DNA from: an uncultured Acetatifactor sp.
GTDB lineage: Bacteria > Bacillota > Clostridia > Lachnospirales > Lachnospiraceae
Reading direction: 5' to 3'
Assembly (NCBI GenBank): GCA_949840935.1
Contig: CATKXX010000011.1
Span: 17,765-81,764 of the forward strand
DNA: 64,000 nt
The notes under the pieces are model-generated. The model searched no databases, had not been told where the DNA came from, and worked only from the letters and a program-made list of their open reading frames with translations. How positions within the stretch are numbered: position 1 is the first letter of the stretch; each line of letters opens with the position of its first letter. Positions 54,269 through 62,851 of this stretch are shown one piece after another. Position numbers and translations under genes: made by a program.

Positions 54269-54760
54269 ATGGAATTAAGTATCAACAGCAATCAGAGCGT
54301 TTTGGATGAGGAAAAGAGCAGGGCCGCAACAGAGCCTATCCAGTTTATCGTGGTGAGACTGGGGGAGGAGCAGTACGGCATTGATATCCGTAATATTGAT
54401 AATATTGTAAAGATGCAGCGTATCACCCACGTACCGAAGCTTCCTGCATACCTGAAGGGTGTGATCAACATGCGTGGCGAGGTGATACCGGTGCTCAGCA
54501 TCCGCTTAAAGATGGGCCTGGAAGCTGATGAGATTACCAAGGCTACCCGTATCCTGATCGTCAAGCTGGAAGAAGAGGGAAATGTTGGCTTTATCGTGGA
54601 TGAGGTGAAAGAGGTAGTCACCCTCTACGAGACGGACATTGAAAGGATTTCCAGCGATATTACGGCCGAAAAGGGAAGCCTTATCAATGCAGTTGGAAAG
54701 CATAATGGAGAGCTGATTTCGATCTTTGATCTGTCGGCTGTCAGTCTGGAGGATAATTAG
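54269..54760 (+). CDS. cheW: Chemotaxis coupling protein CheW
   Basis: 163 residues. The CheW fold shows QFIVVRLGEEQYGIDIRNIDNIVKM, THVPKLPAYLKGVINMRGEVIPVLSIRLKMG and FIVDEVKEVVTL. It couples CheA to the chemoreceptors, which are not encoded here. Confidence 0.96.
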   Translation: MELSINSNQSVLDEEKSRAATEPIQFIVVRLGEEQYGIDIRNIDNIVKMQRITHVPKLPAYLKGVINMRGEVIPVLSIRLKMGLEADEITKATRILIVKLEEEGNVGFIVDEVKEVVTLYETDIERISSDITAEKGSLINAVGKHNGELISIFDLSAVSLEDN

Positions 54761-54783
54761 TATATATTAAAGGAGATACATTC

Positions 54784-55407
54784 ATGAGTGAAATGAGCTT
54801 AGAGCAGGTTACTGAGAATTATTATGACGTTCTCAAGGAGCTGGGAAATATTGGTGCGGGCAATGCAATGACTGCACTTTCCCAGATGCTGCAGTGTAAA
54901 GTGGATATGAAAGTACCTCAGGTCAGGCTTCTGGAATTTTCAGAGGTCGGCGATATGATGGGAGGCGAAGAACAGATCATGGTAGGTGTGTTCCTGGGAG
55001 TGGACGGGGATATCACCGGAAGCATGATGTTTATGGTGGAGGAGGAGAGTGCGCGGCATCTGATTCAGAAGATTACAATGGGGATGCTGCCGCCAGGCTC
55101 TGAATTCGAGGAAATGGGTCTTTCTGCAATGAAAGAAATCGGGAATATCATTACAGGGGCGTATCTGAATTCCCTTTCCACTCTCACGAATCTGAAGATC
55201 GTACCTACCCCGCCGGCGTTGACGGTGGATATGGCCGGAGCAATCTTAAGCGTGCCGGCAATCCAGTTCGGTATTTTTGGAGATAATATCCTGCTGATCC
55301 AGTCGCAGTTTTACGATGAGATCGAGCTGGATGGATATTTTATCCTGATTCCCGATCTGGAATCATATGCAAAAATATTGGAGGCACTGGGGATACCTCT
55401 GATTTAG
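54784..55407 (+). CDS. cheC: CheY-P phosphatase CheC
   Basis: 207 residues. Both active centres are intact: DVLKELGNIGAGNAMT with proline 23 residues after the asparagine, and SAMKEIGNIITGAY with PTPP at the same distance. CheC dephosphorylates CheY-P and is stimulated by CheD, the next gene. Strong ribosome site AAAGGAGA. Confidence 0.96.
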   Translation: MSEMSLEQVTENYYDVLKELGNIGAGNAMTALSQMLQCKVDMKVPQVRLLEFSEVGDMMGGEEQIMVGVFLGVDGDITGSMMFMVEEESARHLIQKITMGMLPPGSEFEEMGLSAMKEIGNIITGAYLNSLSTLTNLKIVPTPPALTVDMAGAILSVPAIQFGIFGDNILLIQSQFYDEIELDGYFILIPDLESYAKILEALGIPLI

Positions 55408-55446
55408 CATGTCAGCGCAAAGAATAAGGTGTAGAGGGAAACACAG

Positions 55447-55935
55447 ATGAGTGAGATAATCAAAGTGGGAATGGCAGACCTCAAGACCTGTGTCAGCCCT
55501 AATGGGATCACTACCCTTGGGCTGGGGTCTTGTGTTGGAATTGCAATCCGTGATCCGGCAAATAAGATTGGAGGGCTTGCGCATGTAATGCTGCCGGACA
55601 GCAAGTCGATCAGGGGTAGTCAGGTAAATATCGCAAAGTTTGCGGATACGGGGATTGCGGAATTAGTGAAGCAGATGGAAAAGCTGGGTGCGCAGAGAAG
55701 CCGCATGGTTGCAAAGATTGCCGGTGGGGCCAATATGTTTAATTTTCACGGCACAAGCTCCTTTGGACAGGTTGGGGAACGTAATGTGGAGGCGACGAAG
55801 GCAAAGCTCAACGAATTAAGGATTCCAATCCTGGCATCAGATACCGGCAAAAATTTTGGAAGAACGGTAATTTTTTATCCTGAGACGGGCGATTATATCA
55901 TCAGGGCGGTAGGTAAGCCAGAGTATAAGATTTAA
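55447..55935 (+). CDS. cheD: Chemoreceptor glutamine deamidase CheD
   Basis: 162 residues. The catalytic cysteine is in LGLGSCVGIAIRDP and the histidine in GGLAHVMLPDS. It deamidates receptor glutamines and binds CheC for feedback. The pair cheC-cheD is the B. subtilis type of adaptation. Confidence 0.95.
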   Translation: MSEIIKVGMADLKTCVSPNGITTLGLGSCVGIAIRDPANKIGGLAHVMLPDSKSIRGSQVNIAKFADTGIAELVKQMEKLGAQRSRMVAKIAGGANMFNFHGTSSFGQVGERNVEATKAKLNELRIPILASDTGKNFGRTVIFYPETGDYIIRAVGKPEYKI

Positions 55936-55948
55936 TGAAGGGCATTTT

Positions 55949-56242
55949 ATGAACAGAAAGAATTTACCAATCCTGTTGATGCTGACAGCAGGAGCAATTA
56001 CCTGTATCATTACATATATTATGGATTATGAGATGATAATGAAGCTGCTTTCCCTTTTTCTGGTAATGATCCTGTTCTATTTCCTGGGGAGCATACTGAA
56101 ATGGACGTTGGATGCTTTTGACAGGCAGAATGCGGAGAAGGAAGAAAAGGAAAAGAAAGAGGCGGAAGAGGCAGAGAGCGGTTCCGGGACGGACGACGGA
56201 GAGAAGGCAGCAGAGGACAGCGGGGAGACAGATAAGCACTGA
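55949..56242 (+). CDS. Small two-helix membrane protein, unrecognised
   Basis: 97 residues. Two hydrophobic stretches (about 8-27 LPILLMLTAGAITCIITYIM, and 34-55 MKLLSLFLVMILFYFLGSIL) are followed by a highly charged tail (EKEEKEKKEAEEAESGSG). I do not recognise the family. Good spacing and its place between cheD and sigD (13 and 35 bases away) indicate a real gene of the operon. Confidence 0.7.
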   Translation: MNRKNLPILLMLTAGAITCIITYIMDYEMIMKLLSLFLVMILFYFLGSILKWTLDAFDRQNAEKEEKEKKEAEEAESGSGTDDGEKAAEDSGETDKH

Positions 56243-56277
56243 TTTGGCAATAAACGGGAAAAAGGAGACGCGTTCCT

Positions 56278-57051
56278 ATGGATGAGGCAGGCAGAAAAAA
56301 GCTGCTAGAAGAATATGCAAAGACAAAGTCCGCTGATGCCAGAGAAAAGATCATACTGGAATATGCTCCCCTTGTGAAGGTTGTTGCCGGACGGCTCAGT
56401 GTGTATCTGGGATACAACGTGGAGTATGAGGATCTGGTCAGTTACGGCATTTTTGGTTTGATCGATGCCATAGACAAATTTGACTGTTTTAAGGAAGTGA
56501 AATTTGAAACCTATGCCAGCCTGAGGATCAGGGGAGCTATCCTGGATCAGATCAGAAAGATGGACTGGATTCCCAGAACCATCAGGCAGAAGCAGAAAAA
56601 GATAGAGACAGTCATGCGGGAGATTGAGCAGGAGACGGGCCACAATGCCTCGGACGAGGAGATTGCGGAAAAATTGGGTATTTCCGGCGACGAATATCTC
56701 GACTGGCAGTCCCAGATGAAGGTCACGGGACTTGTGTCTCTGAATGAATATATGGAGCAGGGCAGTGATGTAGCCCAGGATTACAGCAGACAGACAACCT
56801 CCAGGTTTGAAGCACCGGAAGATAAGGTGGAGAGGGAAGAATTGACAAGGATGCTGGGGGAGGCATTGCAGCTGCTCACGGAAAAGGAGCAGAAGGTCAT
56901 TACCCTGTATTATTATGAGGAGTTGACCTTAAAGGAAATCAGCAGTATTCTGGAGGTATCCGAATCCAGGGTTTCTCAGCTTCATACCAGGGCATTACAG
57001 AAAATGAAAACAAAAATGGGCAGCTACATGGGAATCTTTACAGATAACTGA
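56278..57051 (+). CDS. sigD: Flagellar sigma factor SigD (FliA/WhiG family)
   Basis: 257 residues. Region 2 reads LVKVVAGRLSVYLGYNVEYEDLVSYGIFGLIDAIDKFD, followed by FETYASLRIRGAILDQIRKMDWIPR, characteristic of FliA/SigD; region 4 has LTLKEISSILEVSESRVSQLHTRAL. It would read late flagellar and chemotaxis promoters. No anti-sigma FlgM is in the window. Confidence 0.95.
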   Translation: MDEAGRKKLLEEYAKTKSADAREKIILEYAPLVKVVAGRLSVYLGYNVEYEDLVSYGIFGLIDAIDKFDCFKEVKFETYASLRIRGAILDQIRKMDWIPRTIRQKQKKIETVMREIEQETGHNASDEEIAEKLGISGDEYLDWQSQMKVTGLVSLNEYMEQGSDVAQDYSRQTTSRFEAPEDKVEREELTRMLGEALQLLTEKEQKVITLYYYEELTLKEISSILEVSESRVSQLHTRALQKMKTKMGSYMGIFTDN

Positions 57052-57065
57052 CAGGAGATATCACT

Positions 57066-58661
57066 ATGCAGAATGGATATTTTAAACTGGTCAATGAACC
57101 AAACGGATATGGTGTCAGATTGTACCAGCCTAAAGACGGCGGAGAACAGATAAGGATTGGCGAATTGCTTGAATATCTGGACGGCCTGGGAGCGGGCTAT
57201 GACCGGAAGCGGCTGGAAATGCTTCTTCTGGACGATGACGCAGAGGACTTTACTTATCATTTAGGCTCGGAGCAGTGCCCGCAATATCCGGAGACATATC
57301 ATCTTGATGTCAGTGAGGATGATATGCTGGCCTTTGTACGCTTTATTCCGGCATCTGAAACGGGAAGCAGGATTACATTAACCGACTTCCTGAAAGATCT
57401 CCGGTTCAGCAATATTACCCATGGAATTCAGATGGAAGCACTTCAGGATCATTTCCAGTCCCCTGGGCTTTATTGTACGGATATGCTGATTGCGAAGGGC
57501 AAGGAAGCCAGAAACGGTACGGATGCTGTAATCGAATACAAGTTTAATACGGATAAACACAGACCGCCTTCCCAGAGGGAGGACGGTAGTGTGGATTACT
57601 TTAATCTCAGTATGATCAACCAGTGCAGAAAGGGCGACCTGCTGGCTACGATCATTCCGGAGGACAGGGGGGAAGCCGGATATGATGTCCATGGTAAGCC
57701 CATCCATCCCAGGGAGGTCAAGCGTGAGACATTAAAATTTGGCCGGAATATTGAGCTGTCTGAGGACAAACTTTCCATTCGTACGATGGTGGACGGACAT
57801 GTTACGCTGGTGGATGACAAGGTCTTCGTCTCGGATGTCTTTGAGGTCAAGAACGTGGATTCCACTACGGGAAATCTTGATTTCGAGGGAAGCATCCAGA
57901 TCAACGGGGATGTTATGGCGAACTTTGAGGTGAAGGCCGGAGGTAATGTCATAATCAGCGGCCTGGTGGAGGATGCCAAGATTGTTGCCGGAGGCAATAT
58001 TATTATTGCAAAGGGAATGAACGGTTCGTCCAAGGGCTACTTAAAGGCCGGCGGAGATATTATGGCGAAATTCCTGGAGAATGTCCGGGTGGTGGCCGGA
58101 GGATTCGTGGAGTCGGAGGCAATCCTACATAGCAGGATTTCTGCGGGGACGGAGGTCAAGGTTGAAGGCAGGAAGGGAATCATCGTGGGCGGCTATGTGC
58201 AGGCCGGGCAGAAAATAACGGCCAAGACAATAGGTACAGGCATGGGAGCGTCCACAATCCTGGAAGTGGGAGTTAACCCCCTGATCAAGACGCAGTACAG
58301 CCGTATGCAGAAGCTGGTTGCAGATCTGGATAAGACAATCGGCAATGCAGAGGTGATTTTGGACACCTTTAAGGAGAAGTTGAAAAAAGGCATTCAGTTT
58401 AATGAAAGCCAGCTTAAATACATGAAGAGCGTAATGAAGCTGGTGGAGGAAAAGACGGCTGAGAAAGCGCAGATGAATGGCAGAATGGAGAAGATGCGCG
58501 CGATGATGGAGATTCAGAAGCTTTCTGAGATCGTTGTGAATGACGAGATTTATCCCAGCACCACTATTATTATTGGAGACAGCTCCAAGACGCTCCAGAC
58601 CAGCTACCATTATTGTAAGTTTGTGCGGGAGCGGGGCGAAATATGTATGAAACCCATGTAA
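57066..58661 (+). CDS. fapA: FapA family protein (DUF342)
   Basis: 531 residues. An N-terminal domain is followed by a right-handed beta-helix of Gly-rich repeats (IQINGDVMANFEVKAGGNVIISG, AKIVAGGNIIIAKG, LKAGGDIMAKFLENVRVVAGG; about 270-420), then a coiled coil (about 420-490). The DUF342/FapA family is common in Firmicutes flagellar operons; its precise molecular role is not known to me. It follows sigD after 14 bases. Confidence 0.88.
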   Translation: MQNGYFKLVNEPNGYGVRLYQPKDGGEQIRIGELLEYLDGLGAGYDRKRLEMLLLDDDAEDFTYHLGSEQCPQYPETYHLDVSEDDMLAFVRFIPASETGSRITLTDFLKDLRFSNITHGIQMEALQDHFQSPGLYCTDMLIAKGKEARNGTDAVIEYKFNTDKHRPPSQREDGSVDYFNLSMINQCRKGDLLATIIPEDRGEAGYDVHGKPIHPREVKRETLKFGRNIELSEDKLSIRTMVDGHVTLVDDKVFVSDVFEVKNVDSTTGNLDFEGSIQINGDVMANFEVKAGGNVIISGLVEDAKIVAGGNIIIAKGMNGSSKGYLKAGGDIMAKFLENVRVVAGGFVESEAILHSRISAGTEVKVEGRKGIIVGGYVQAGQKITAKTIGTGMGASTILEVGVNPLIKTQYSRMQKLVADLDKTIGNAEVILDTFKEKLKKGIQFNESQLKYMKSVMKLVEEKTAEKAQMNGRMEKMRAMMEIQKLSEIVVNDEIYPSTTIIIGDSSKTLQTSYHYCKFVRERGEICMKPM

Positions 58662-58682
58662 CCATGGGAGGAAGGTGAATGT

Positions 58683-58991
58683 ATGGCATTTGGAGCAATT
58701 GATCTGACTACGATTTCTAGGGCACAGGATTATTCTGGTATTAAACAGAATGAGGATAATAAGGGAATGTTCGCGCAGACTATTATCAGCCAGGGTGTAC
58801 AGAAGAATTCGGAGCAGCGTATCCGCGAGGTACACAGCAGCGATGATCCTGACTGGCACGACAAAAATCCGGATGCAAAGGAGAAAGGCAACGGGGAATA
58901 CTTTGGTGATGGCGGAAGACGCCGCAAAGGCTCAAAGCCGCAGGAGCGCATGGTGGTAAAGGGCAGGGGCGGCTTTGACATGAAGATATGA
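58683..58991 (+). CDS. Small hydrophilic protein, unrecognised
   Basis: 102 residues, MAFGAIDLTTISRAQDYSGIKQNEDNKG at the start, then a charged part with HSSDDPDWHDKNPDAKEKG and a basic Gly/Arg/Lys end. There is no hydrophobic helix. GGGAGGAAGG precedes the start. I do not recognise it. Its place in the operon, 21 bases after fapA, supports a real gene. Confidence 0.7.
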   Translation: MAFGAIDLTTISRAQDYSGIKQNEDNKGMFAQTIISQGVQKNSEQRIREVHSSDDPDWHDKNPDAKEKGNGEYFGDGGRRRKGSKPQERMVVKGRGGFDMKI

Positions 58992-59027
58992 TTTTGAAAG
59001 AAAGGCACTTTCAAATATTGAATTGAT

Positions 59028-59043
59028 GCCCGCTGATGCGGGC
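59028..59043 (+). promoter_or_regulatory. Small GC hairpin before the swrB-like gene
   Basis: GCCCGC (59028-59033) pairs with GCGGGC (59038-59043) around TGAT, in the 79-base spacer between the two genes. It lies just before AGGAGG at 59044-59049. Confidence 0.4.
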
Positions 59044-59070
59044 AGGAGGTATAGAGGACGGATTTTTACG

Positions 59071-61170
59071 ATGGATATAATGGAAATCGTCCTGCTTGCA
59101 GCGGGAGGAATTGTTTTTGTATTGAGCTTCCTGATTCCGGCTAGAAAAGAGGAGAGCAGTGAGGAGACCAGGGGACTTGCAAAGGAAGAAATTAAAACAC
59201 TGGTGTCAGAGGAGTTGGAGGCTGTCCGAGGGCATGTGGATGATGTTGTAGAGGAAGCTGTTACCTATTCAATCGAGAAAACGGAGCGGTCACTGGAGCG
59301 TCTGTCCAATGAGAAAATCATGGCAGTCAGTGAATATTCTGACACAGTTCTGTCAGAGATTCATAAGAACCATGAGGAGGTCATGTTTCTCTATGACATG
59401 CTCAATGATAAGCATATTAATCTGAAAAACACGGTATCGGAGATTAATCGTACCGTAAAGGAAGCGAAAGAGACGAAGAAAGAGGCTGAGGAGGTAGTCA
59501 ATACCTTCCAGAGGCTGGCACCGGAGGCGGTGCTTCCGTTACAGCAAAATAATGCAGAGATACCGCCGGTATCTGCGGCAGCACAAAGAATGAACAGGCT
59601 GCAGGCAGCGCCGGCCGCTTCGCGTGGAACGGCACAGCAGTCATCAACACCGGCTCAGCGGTTTGCACCCGCAGGTCCGGTGCCTCAAAATGTAATGCCC
59701 CAGAGAGGCAGTATGCTTCAGGCGTCCCAGCCCCAGAGGCCGGCAGGGGCAGCCCAGGAGCTGACAGCGTCCCAGGCGGCCCAGCCCCAGAGGATGGCAG
59801 GGGCAGCCCAGGAGCTGACAGCGTCCCAGGCGGCCCAGCCCCAGAGGCCGGCAGGGGCAGCCCAGGAGTTGACAGTGTCCCAGGCGGCCCAGTCCCAGAG
59901 GATGGCAGGGGCAGCCCAGGAGTTGACAGTGTCCCAGGCGGCCCAGTCCCAGAGGATGGCAGGGGCAGCCCAGGAGCTGACAGCGTCCCAGGCGTCCCAG
60001 CCCCAGAAGCCGGCAGGGGCAGCCCAGGAGCTGACAGCGTCCCAGGCATCCCAAACCCAGAAGGCGAAGGAGCCGTCCGGGACGGGAACACAGAGAAAGA
60101 CTTCGACACGCAGAAAATCATCCGCGGCACAAAAGCAGTCGTCGGTTCAGCCGCCGGCACAGGCAGTTCAGGAGACACCGGAGACAGCAACTGTGCCAGC
60201 GGCTTCGGGTAAGGATGCGTCTGCAGTACAGATGCCGGGGGAAGCTTTACCTGTAGCAGCGGTTCAACAGCGGACTGCTTTTGTGTCACAGGAAATAATG
60301 CAGCGGCCACTGGCAGGGGCGGAGCCAACAGCATCTGCTCCACCGATGCCGCCACGGGAGATGATGCCGCCGCAGGCAGCATCGGAGTCTGCGGTACTGC
60401 CTGCGGCGCCCGTCGTATTGGCGCAACAGCAGCCGCCGGAGGTGACCGGACAGTTTCTGCCGCCGGAATTGGCTCAGCAGCCACTGACAGCGCCAGATTC
60501 TGCAATGCGGCTAACAGAGCCCGTTGCAGCGGTACTTTCACCGGAGATAAAGCAGCAAAATATGGTTCAGCCGCCGTCCCTGCCTCAGGAGCCGGTTCAA
60601 CAGCCATTTTTGCTGCCGGAGACGATGAGCCAGCCGCTGACGGTGCCGGAAACCGTTCAAAATCTGGTTATGGCTGGTCAGCATGTTGTGGAGCAGTTGC
60701 CGCCGGCGCCGTCCCAGGCATTTATGACAGCATCCATGCCGGAGCAGGAACCGGCAATGGCTCAGGTATATGCGGCCGCACCACAGCCGTCTGCCGCTGT
60801 TCCCCAGGCCTATACAGCTGTGGCCTCAGTCCCGTCGGCACAGGAATTTTCCGTGCTTCCGACGTATCCGGAAGCATCACAGGCGCCCGAGACCTTTCAG
60901 CAGGCCTATGGCAATATGCAGCAGTCGTCTGCAGTTATTCAGCCTTACGGGCAGCCTCTTCCCAATACGGCCCTGGGATCCGAGACAATGCTTCCAGGTG
61001 CGATCAATTTCCTCCAGGAGATGGACGGGCGGGGAAGAAATTACAACGACAGGATTATGGAATTGCATAAGAGCGGCAAATCAAATGTGGCGATTGCCAA
61101 AGAATTAAATCTGGGTGTGGGTGAGGTAAAGCTGGTGATCGACCTGTTTAAAAATCGGAGTGAGAAATAG
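59071..61170 (+). CDS. SwrB-like (DUF6115-type) membrane coiled-coil protein with long repeat region
   Basis: 699 residues. One N-terminal membrane helix (about 4-24, MEIVLLAAGGIVFVLSFLIP), a coiled coil (about 30-145), then about 490 residues low in complexity and rich in Ala, Gln, Pro, Val. The end (about 648-699) is conserved-looking: INFLQEMDGRGRNYNDRIMELHKSG, SNVAIAKELNLGVGEVKLVIDLF, a helix-turn-helix-like motif that resembles the C-terminus of B. subtilis SwrB/YlxL. Position (after sigD, before rpsB) also matches SwrB, which activates basal-body maturation. SwrB itself is only about 170 residues; the repeat region is the difference. Start is uncertain: ATG 59071 or 59080. Confidence 0.75.
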   Translation: MDIMEIVLLAAGGIVFVLSFLIPARKEESSEETRGLAKEEIKTLVSEELEAVRGHVDDVVEEAVTYSIEKTERSLERLSNEKIMAVSEYSDTVLSEIHKNHEEVMFLYDMLNDKHINLKNTVSEINRTVKEAKETKKEAEEVVNTFQRLAPEAVLPLQQNNAEIPPVSAAAQRMNRLQAAPAASRGTAQQSSTPAQRFAPAGPVPQNVMPQRGSMLQASQPQRPAGAAQELTASQAAQPQRMAGAAQELTASQAAQPQRPAGAAQELTVSQAAQSQRMAGAAQELTVSQAAQSQRMAGAAQELTASQASQPQKPAGAAQELTASQASQTQKAKEPSGTGTQRKTSTRRKSSAAQKQSSVQPPAQAVQETPETATVPAASGKDASAVQMPGEALPVAAVQQRTAFVSQEIMQRPLAGAEPTASAPPMPPREMMPPQAASESAVLPAAPVVLAQQQPPEVTGQFLPPELAQQPLTAPDSAMRLTEPVAAVLSPEIKQQNMVQPPSLPQEPVQQPFLLPETMSQPLTVPETVQNLVMAGQHVVEQLPPAPSQAFMTASMPEQEPAMAQVYAAAPQPSAAVPQAYTAVASVPSAQEFSVLPTYPEASQAPETFQQAYGNMQQSSAVIQPYGQPLPNTALGSETMLPGAINFLQEMDGRGRNYNDRIMELHKSGKSNVAIAKELNLGVGEVKLVIDLFKNRSEK
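59734..60057 (+). repeat. Six in-frame 54-bp tandem repeats in the swrB-like gene
   Basis: Six units, each encoding a version of QRPAGAAQELTASQAAQP, begin at 59734, 59788, 59842, 59896, 59950 and 60004. They differ at few positions (P/M, A/V, A/S, P/S). A broken seventh unit (QKAKEPSG) follows. Confidence 0.92.
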
Positions 61171-61235
61171 TGTAAATAAGAACATTTCACATTTCTGATT
61201 TAAATGTCCGCTGAAGTGTGCAGATGGGAGTTAGA

Positions 61236-61865
61236 GTGAAATTACGATATTATTTAAGAGGCCTTGGCATCGGTATGATTGTGACGGCCCTGGTTATGGG
61301 AGTTGCATTAAAGGATGGCCAGCCGTTATCAGATGCGGAGATCAGGGCGAGGGCAGCGGAACTTGGAATGGTGGATGAAGATTTCCGCACTTTGGCGGAC
61401 GTGGACGCATCACAGAATTCAGGACAGGATATGCCCTCCGCCAGCCAGCCGGGGGAGAATACAGATTCTACGCCGGAGCCTACAGTGGAGCCGGCCTCTA
61501 CGGCAGGGCCTGAGGGAACGGAGCCCTCTGCATCGGAGGAATCATCCCCATCGGAAACGGAAGGGGAGCTTCCGTCCGATAAGCCCCTTCCCATGGTGAC
61601 GCTGAAGCCGTCGCCGGATGACGATATCCCGCCGGGTTCCACCCAGGAGGCCCCTGAGACAGTGAGCTTTGAGATCCGTTCAGGCCAGAGCTCTTATGGC
61701 GTCAGCAAATCTCTTGTGGAGGCCGGGCTTGTGGAGGATGCACTGGCATTTGACAAATATCTGGAGGATAACGGCTATTCCAAGAGAATCAGCACGGGTA
61801 CTTATGAAATACCGATGGGTTCCACGGAGGAGGAAATTGCCAAAATAATCACGAGAAGCAGATAA
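61236..61865 (+). CDS. MltG/YceG-like N-terminal protein without catalytic domain
   Basis: 209 residues. One membrane helix (about 7-27, [18 protein letters not shown]) is followed by a disordered Pro/Ser/Glu linker and a small domain at the C-terminus (about 150-209, [59 protein letters not shown]). This resembles the LysM-like part that precedes the transglycosylase domain in MltG; the catalytic glutamate domain is missing. I chose GTG 61236, since GGGAG (61226-61230) is 5 bases before it. A terminator follows, so it closes the flagellar operon. Confidence 0.75.
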   Translation: MKLRYYLRGLGIGMIVTALVMGVALKDGQPLSDAEIRARAAELGMVDEDFRTLADVDASQNSGQDMPSASQPGENTDSTPEPTVEPASTAGPEGTEPSASEESSPSETEGELPSDKPLPMVTLKPSPDDDIPPGSTQEAPETVSFEIRSGQSSYGVSKSLVEAGLVEDALAFDKYLEDNGYSKRISTGTYEIPMGSTEEEIAKIITRSR

Positions 61866-61891
61866 AACCCCTTGCCAGAGGGGTTTTATTA
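61864..61891 (+). terminator. Terminator of the flagellar operon
   Basis: AAAACCCCT (61864-61872) pairs with AGGGGTTTT (61879-61887), followed by ATTATG. It overlaps the rpsB promoter. Confidence 0.85.
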
Positions 61892-61900
61892 TGTTATAAT
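61872..61900 (+). promoter_or_regulatory. Sigma-A promoter of rpsB-tsf, inside the terminator
   Basis: TTGCCA (61872-61877) in the terminator loop and TATAAT (61895-61900) just beyond, with a 17-base spacer. Near-consensus. Confidence 0.75.
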
Positions 61901-61906
61901 GCATTC

Positions 61907-62059
61907 GTTGTGACTATAAAACACGCATACCGATCCGGTGGTGGTGCCTTTTACAGACAGGGTAGCTGCCGGAGCATATCTGGTTTTAACGCAGACCAGG
62001 TAAGGGGCGCAGGCTCCTGTCAGGCGGTGCGGAAGATTCAACCAAATGGAGGTAGAAAC
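61907..62059 (+). promoter_or_regulatory. rpsB 5' leader, possible S2 autoregulatory RNA
   Basis: About 150 bases of GC-rich transcribed leader without a ribosome site until TGGAGGT at 62047. Short complementary blocks are visible, but I could not fold it reliably. Ribosomal protein leaders of this length are often feedback sites. The frame is open but lacks a ribosome site, so I do not treat it as coding. Confidence 0.35.
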
Positions 62060-62812
62060 ATGAGCGTTATTTCAATGAAACAGTTATTGGAAGCAGGTGT
62101 ACATTTCGGACATCAGACCAGAAGATGGAATCCTAAGATGGCTCCCTACATCTTTACTGAGAGAAACGGGATTCACATCATCGACCTGCAGAAGTCTGTG
62201 GGCAAGGTAGACGAGGCATACAGGGCTGTATCTGAGATTACGGCGCAGGGGGGGACCATCCTGTTCGTGGGAACCAAGAAGCAGGCGCAGGATGCGGTCA
62301 AGACCGAGGCGGAGCGCTGTGGGATGTTTTATGTAAACGAGAGATGGCTGGGGGGAATGCTTACCAACTTTAAGACAATCCAGTCCCGTATCGCAAGGCT
62401 TCATGCCATTGAGAAAATGTCCGAGGATGGGACATTTGACGTCCTTCCCAAGAAGGAGGTTATCCAGCTGAAGAAAGAATGGGAGAAGCTGGAGAAGAAC
62501 CTTGGCGGTATCAAGAATATGACCAGGATTCCTGACGCAATCTTTGTGGTAGACCCCAAGAAGGAAAGAATTTGTGTACAGGAGGCTCATTCTCTTGGCA
62601 TCACCTTGATCGGTATCGGCGATACCAACTGTGACCCCGAGGAGCTGGATTATATTATTCCCGGAAATGACGATGCAATCAGAGCGGTTAAGCTGATTGT
62701 GTCCAAGATGGCAGATGCCGTTATTGAGGCTAACCAGGGTGAGGCTGTATACACCGAGGAGGCGCTGGCAACTGAGGCGGAGGATATCGAAGAAGTGGCA
62801 GCCGAGGAGTAA
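62060..62812 (+). CDS. rpsB: 30S ribosomal protein S2
   Basis: 250 residues, starting [27 protein letters not shown], with [33 protein letters not shown] and [17 protein letters not shown]. The acidic C-terminal tail is normal. ATG 62060 has TGGAGGT (62047-62053). The order swrB-rpsB-tsf is as in B. subtilis. Confidence 0.98.
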   Translation: MSVISMKQLLEAGVHFGHQTRRWNPKMAPYIFTERNGIHIIDLQKSVGKVDEAYRAVSEITAQGGTILFVGTKKQAQDAVKTEAERCGMFYVNERWLGGMLTNFKTIQSRIARLHAIEKMSEDGTFDVLPKKEVIQLKKEWEKLEKNLGGIKNMTRIPDAIFVVDPKKERICVQEAHSLGITLIGIGDTNCDPEELDYIIPGNDDAIRAVKLIVSKMADAVIEANQGEAVYTEEALATEAEDIEEVAAEE

Positions 62813-62851
62813 GCTGTAAGAAATAATGGAACTGAAATGGAGGAAATTGAG

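Noticed and set aside
59734..60057. CRISPR array
   Set aside because: The repeats follow each other without spacers, are in frame with the gene and vary like a coding minisatellite. The same holds for 14170-14259 and 41572-41673.
59498..60607. 369-codon minus-strand Pro/Ala/Leu-rich frame with repeats
   Set aside because: It is the mirror of the 54-bp repeat region in the plus-strand gene, which has a start, helix and conserved end.
61910..62059. 50-residue N-terminal extension of ribosomal protein S2
   Set aside because: The frame is open, but the extension has no ribosome site and is not family-like; ATG 62060 has both.
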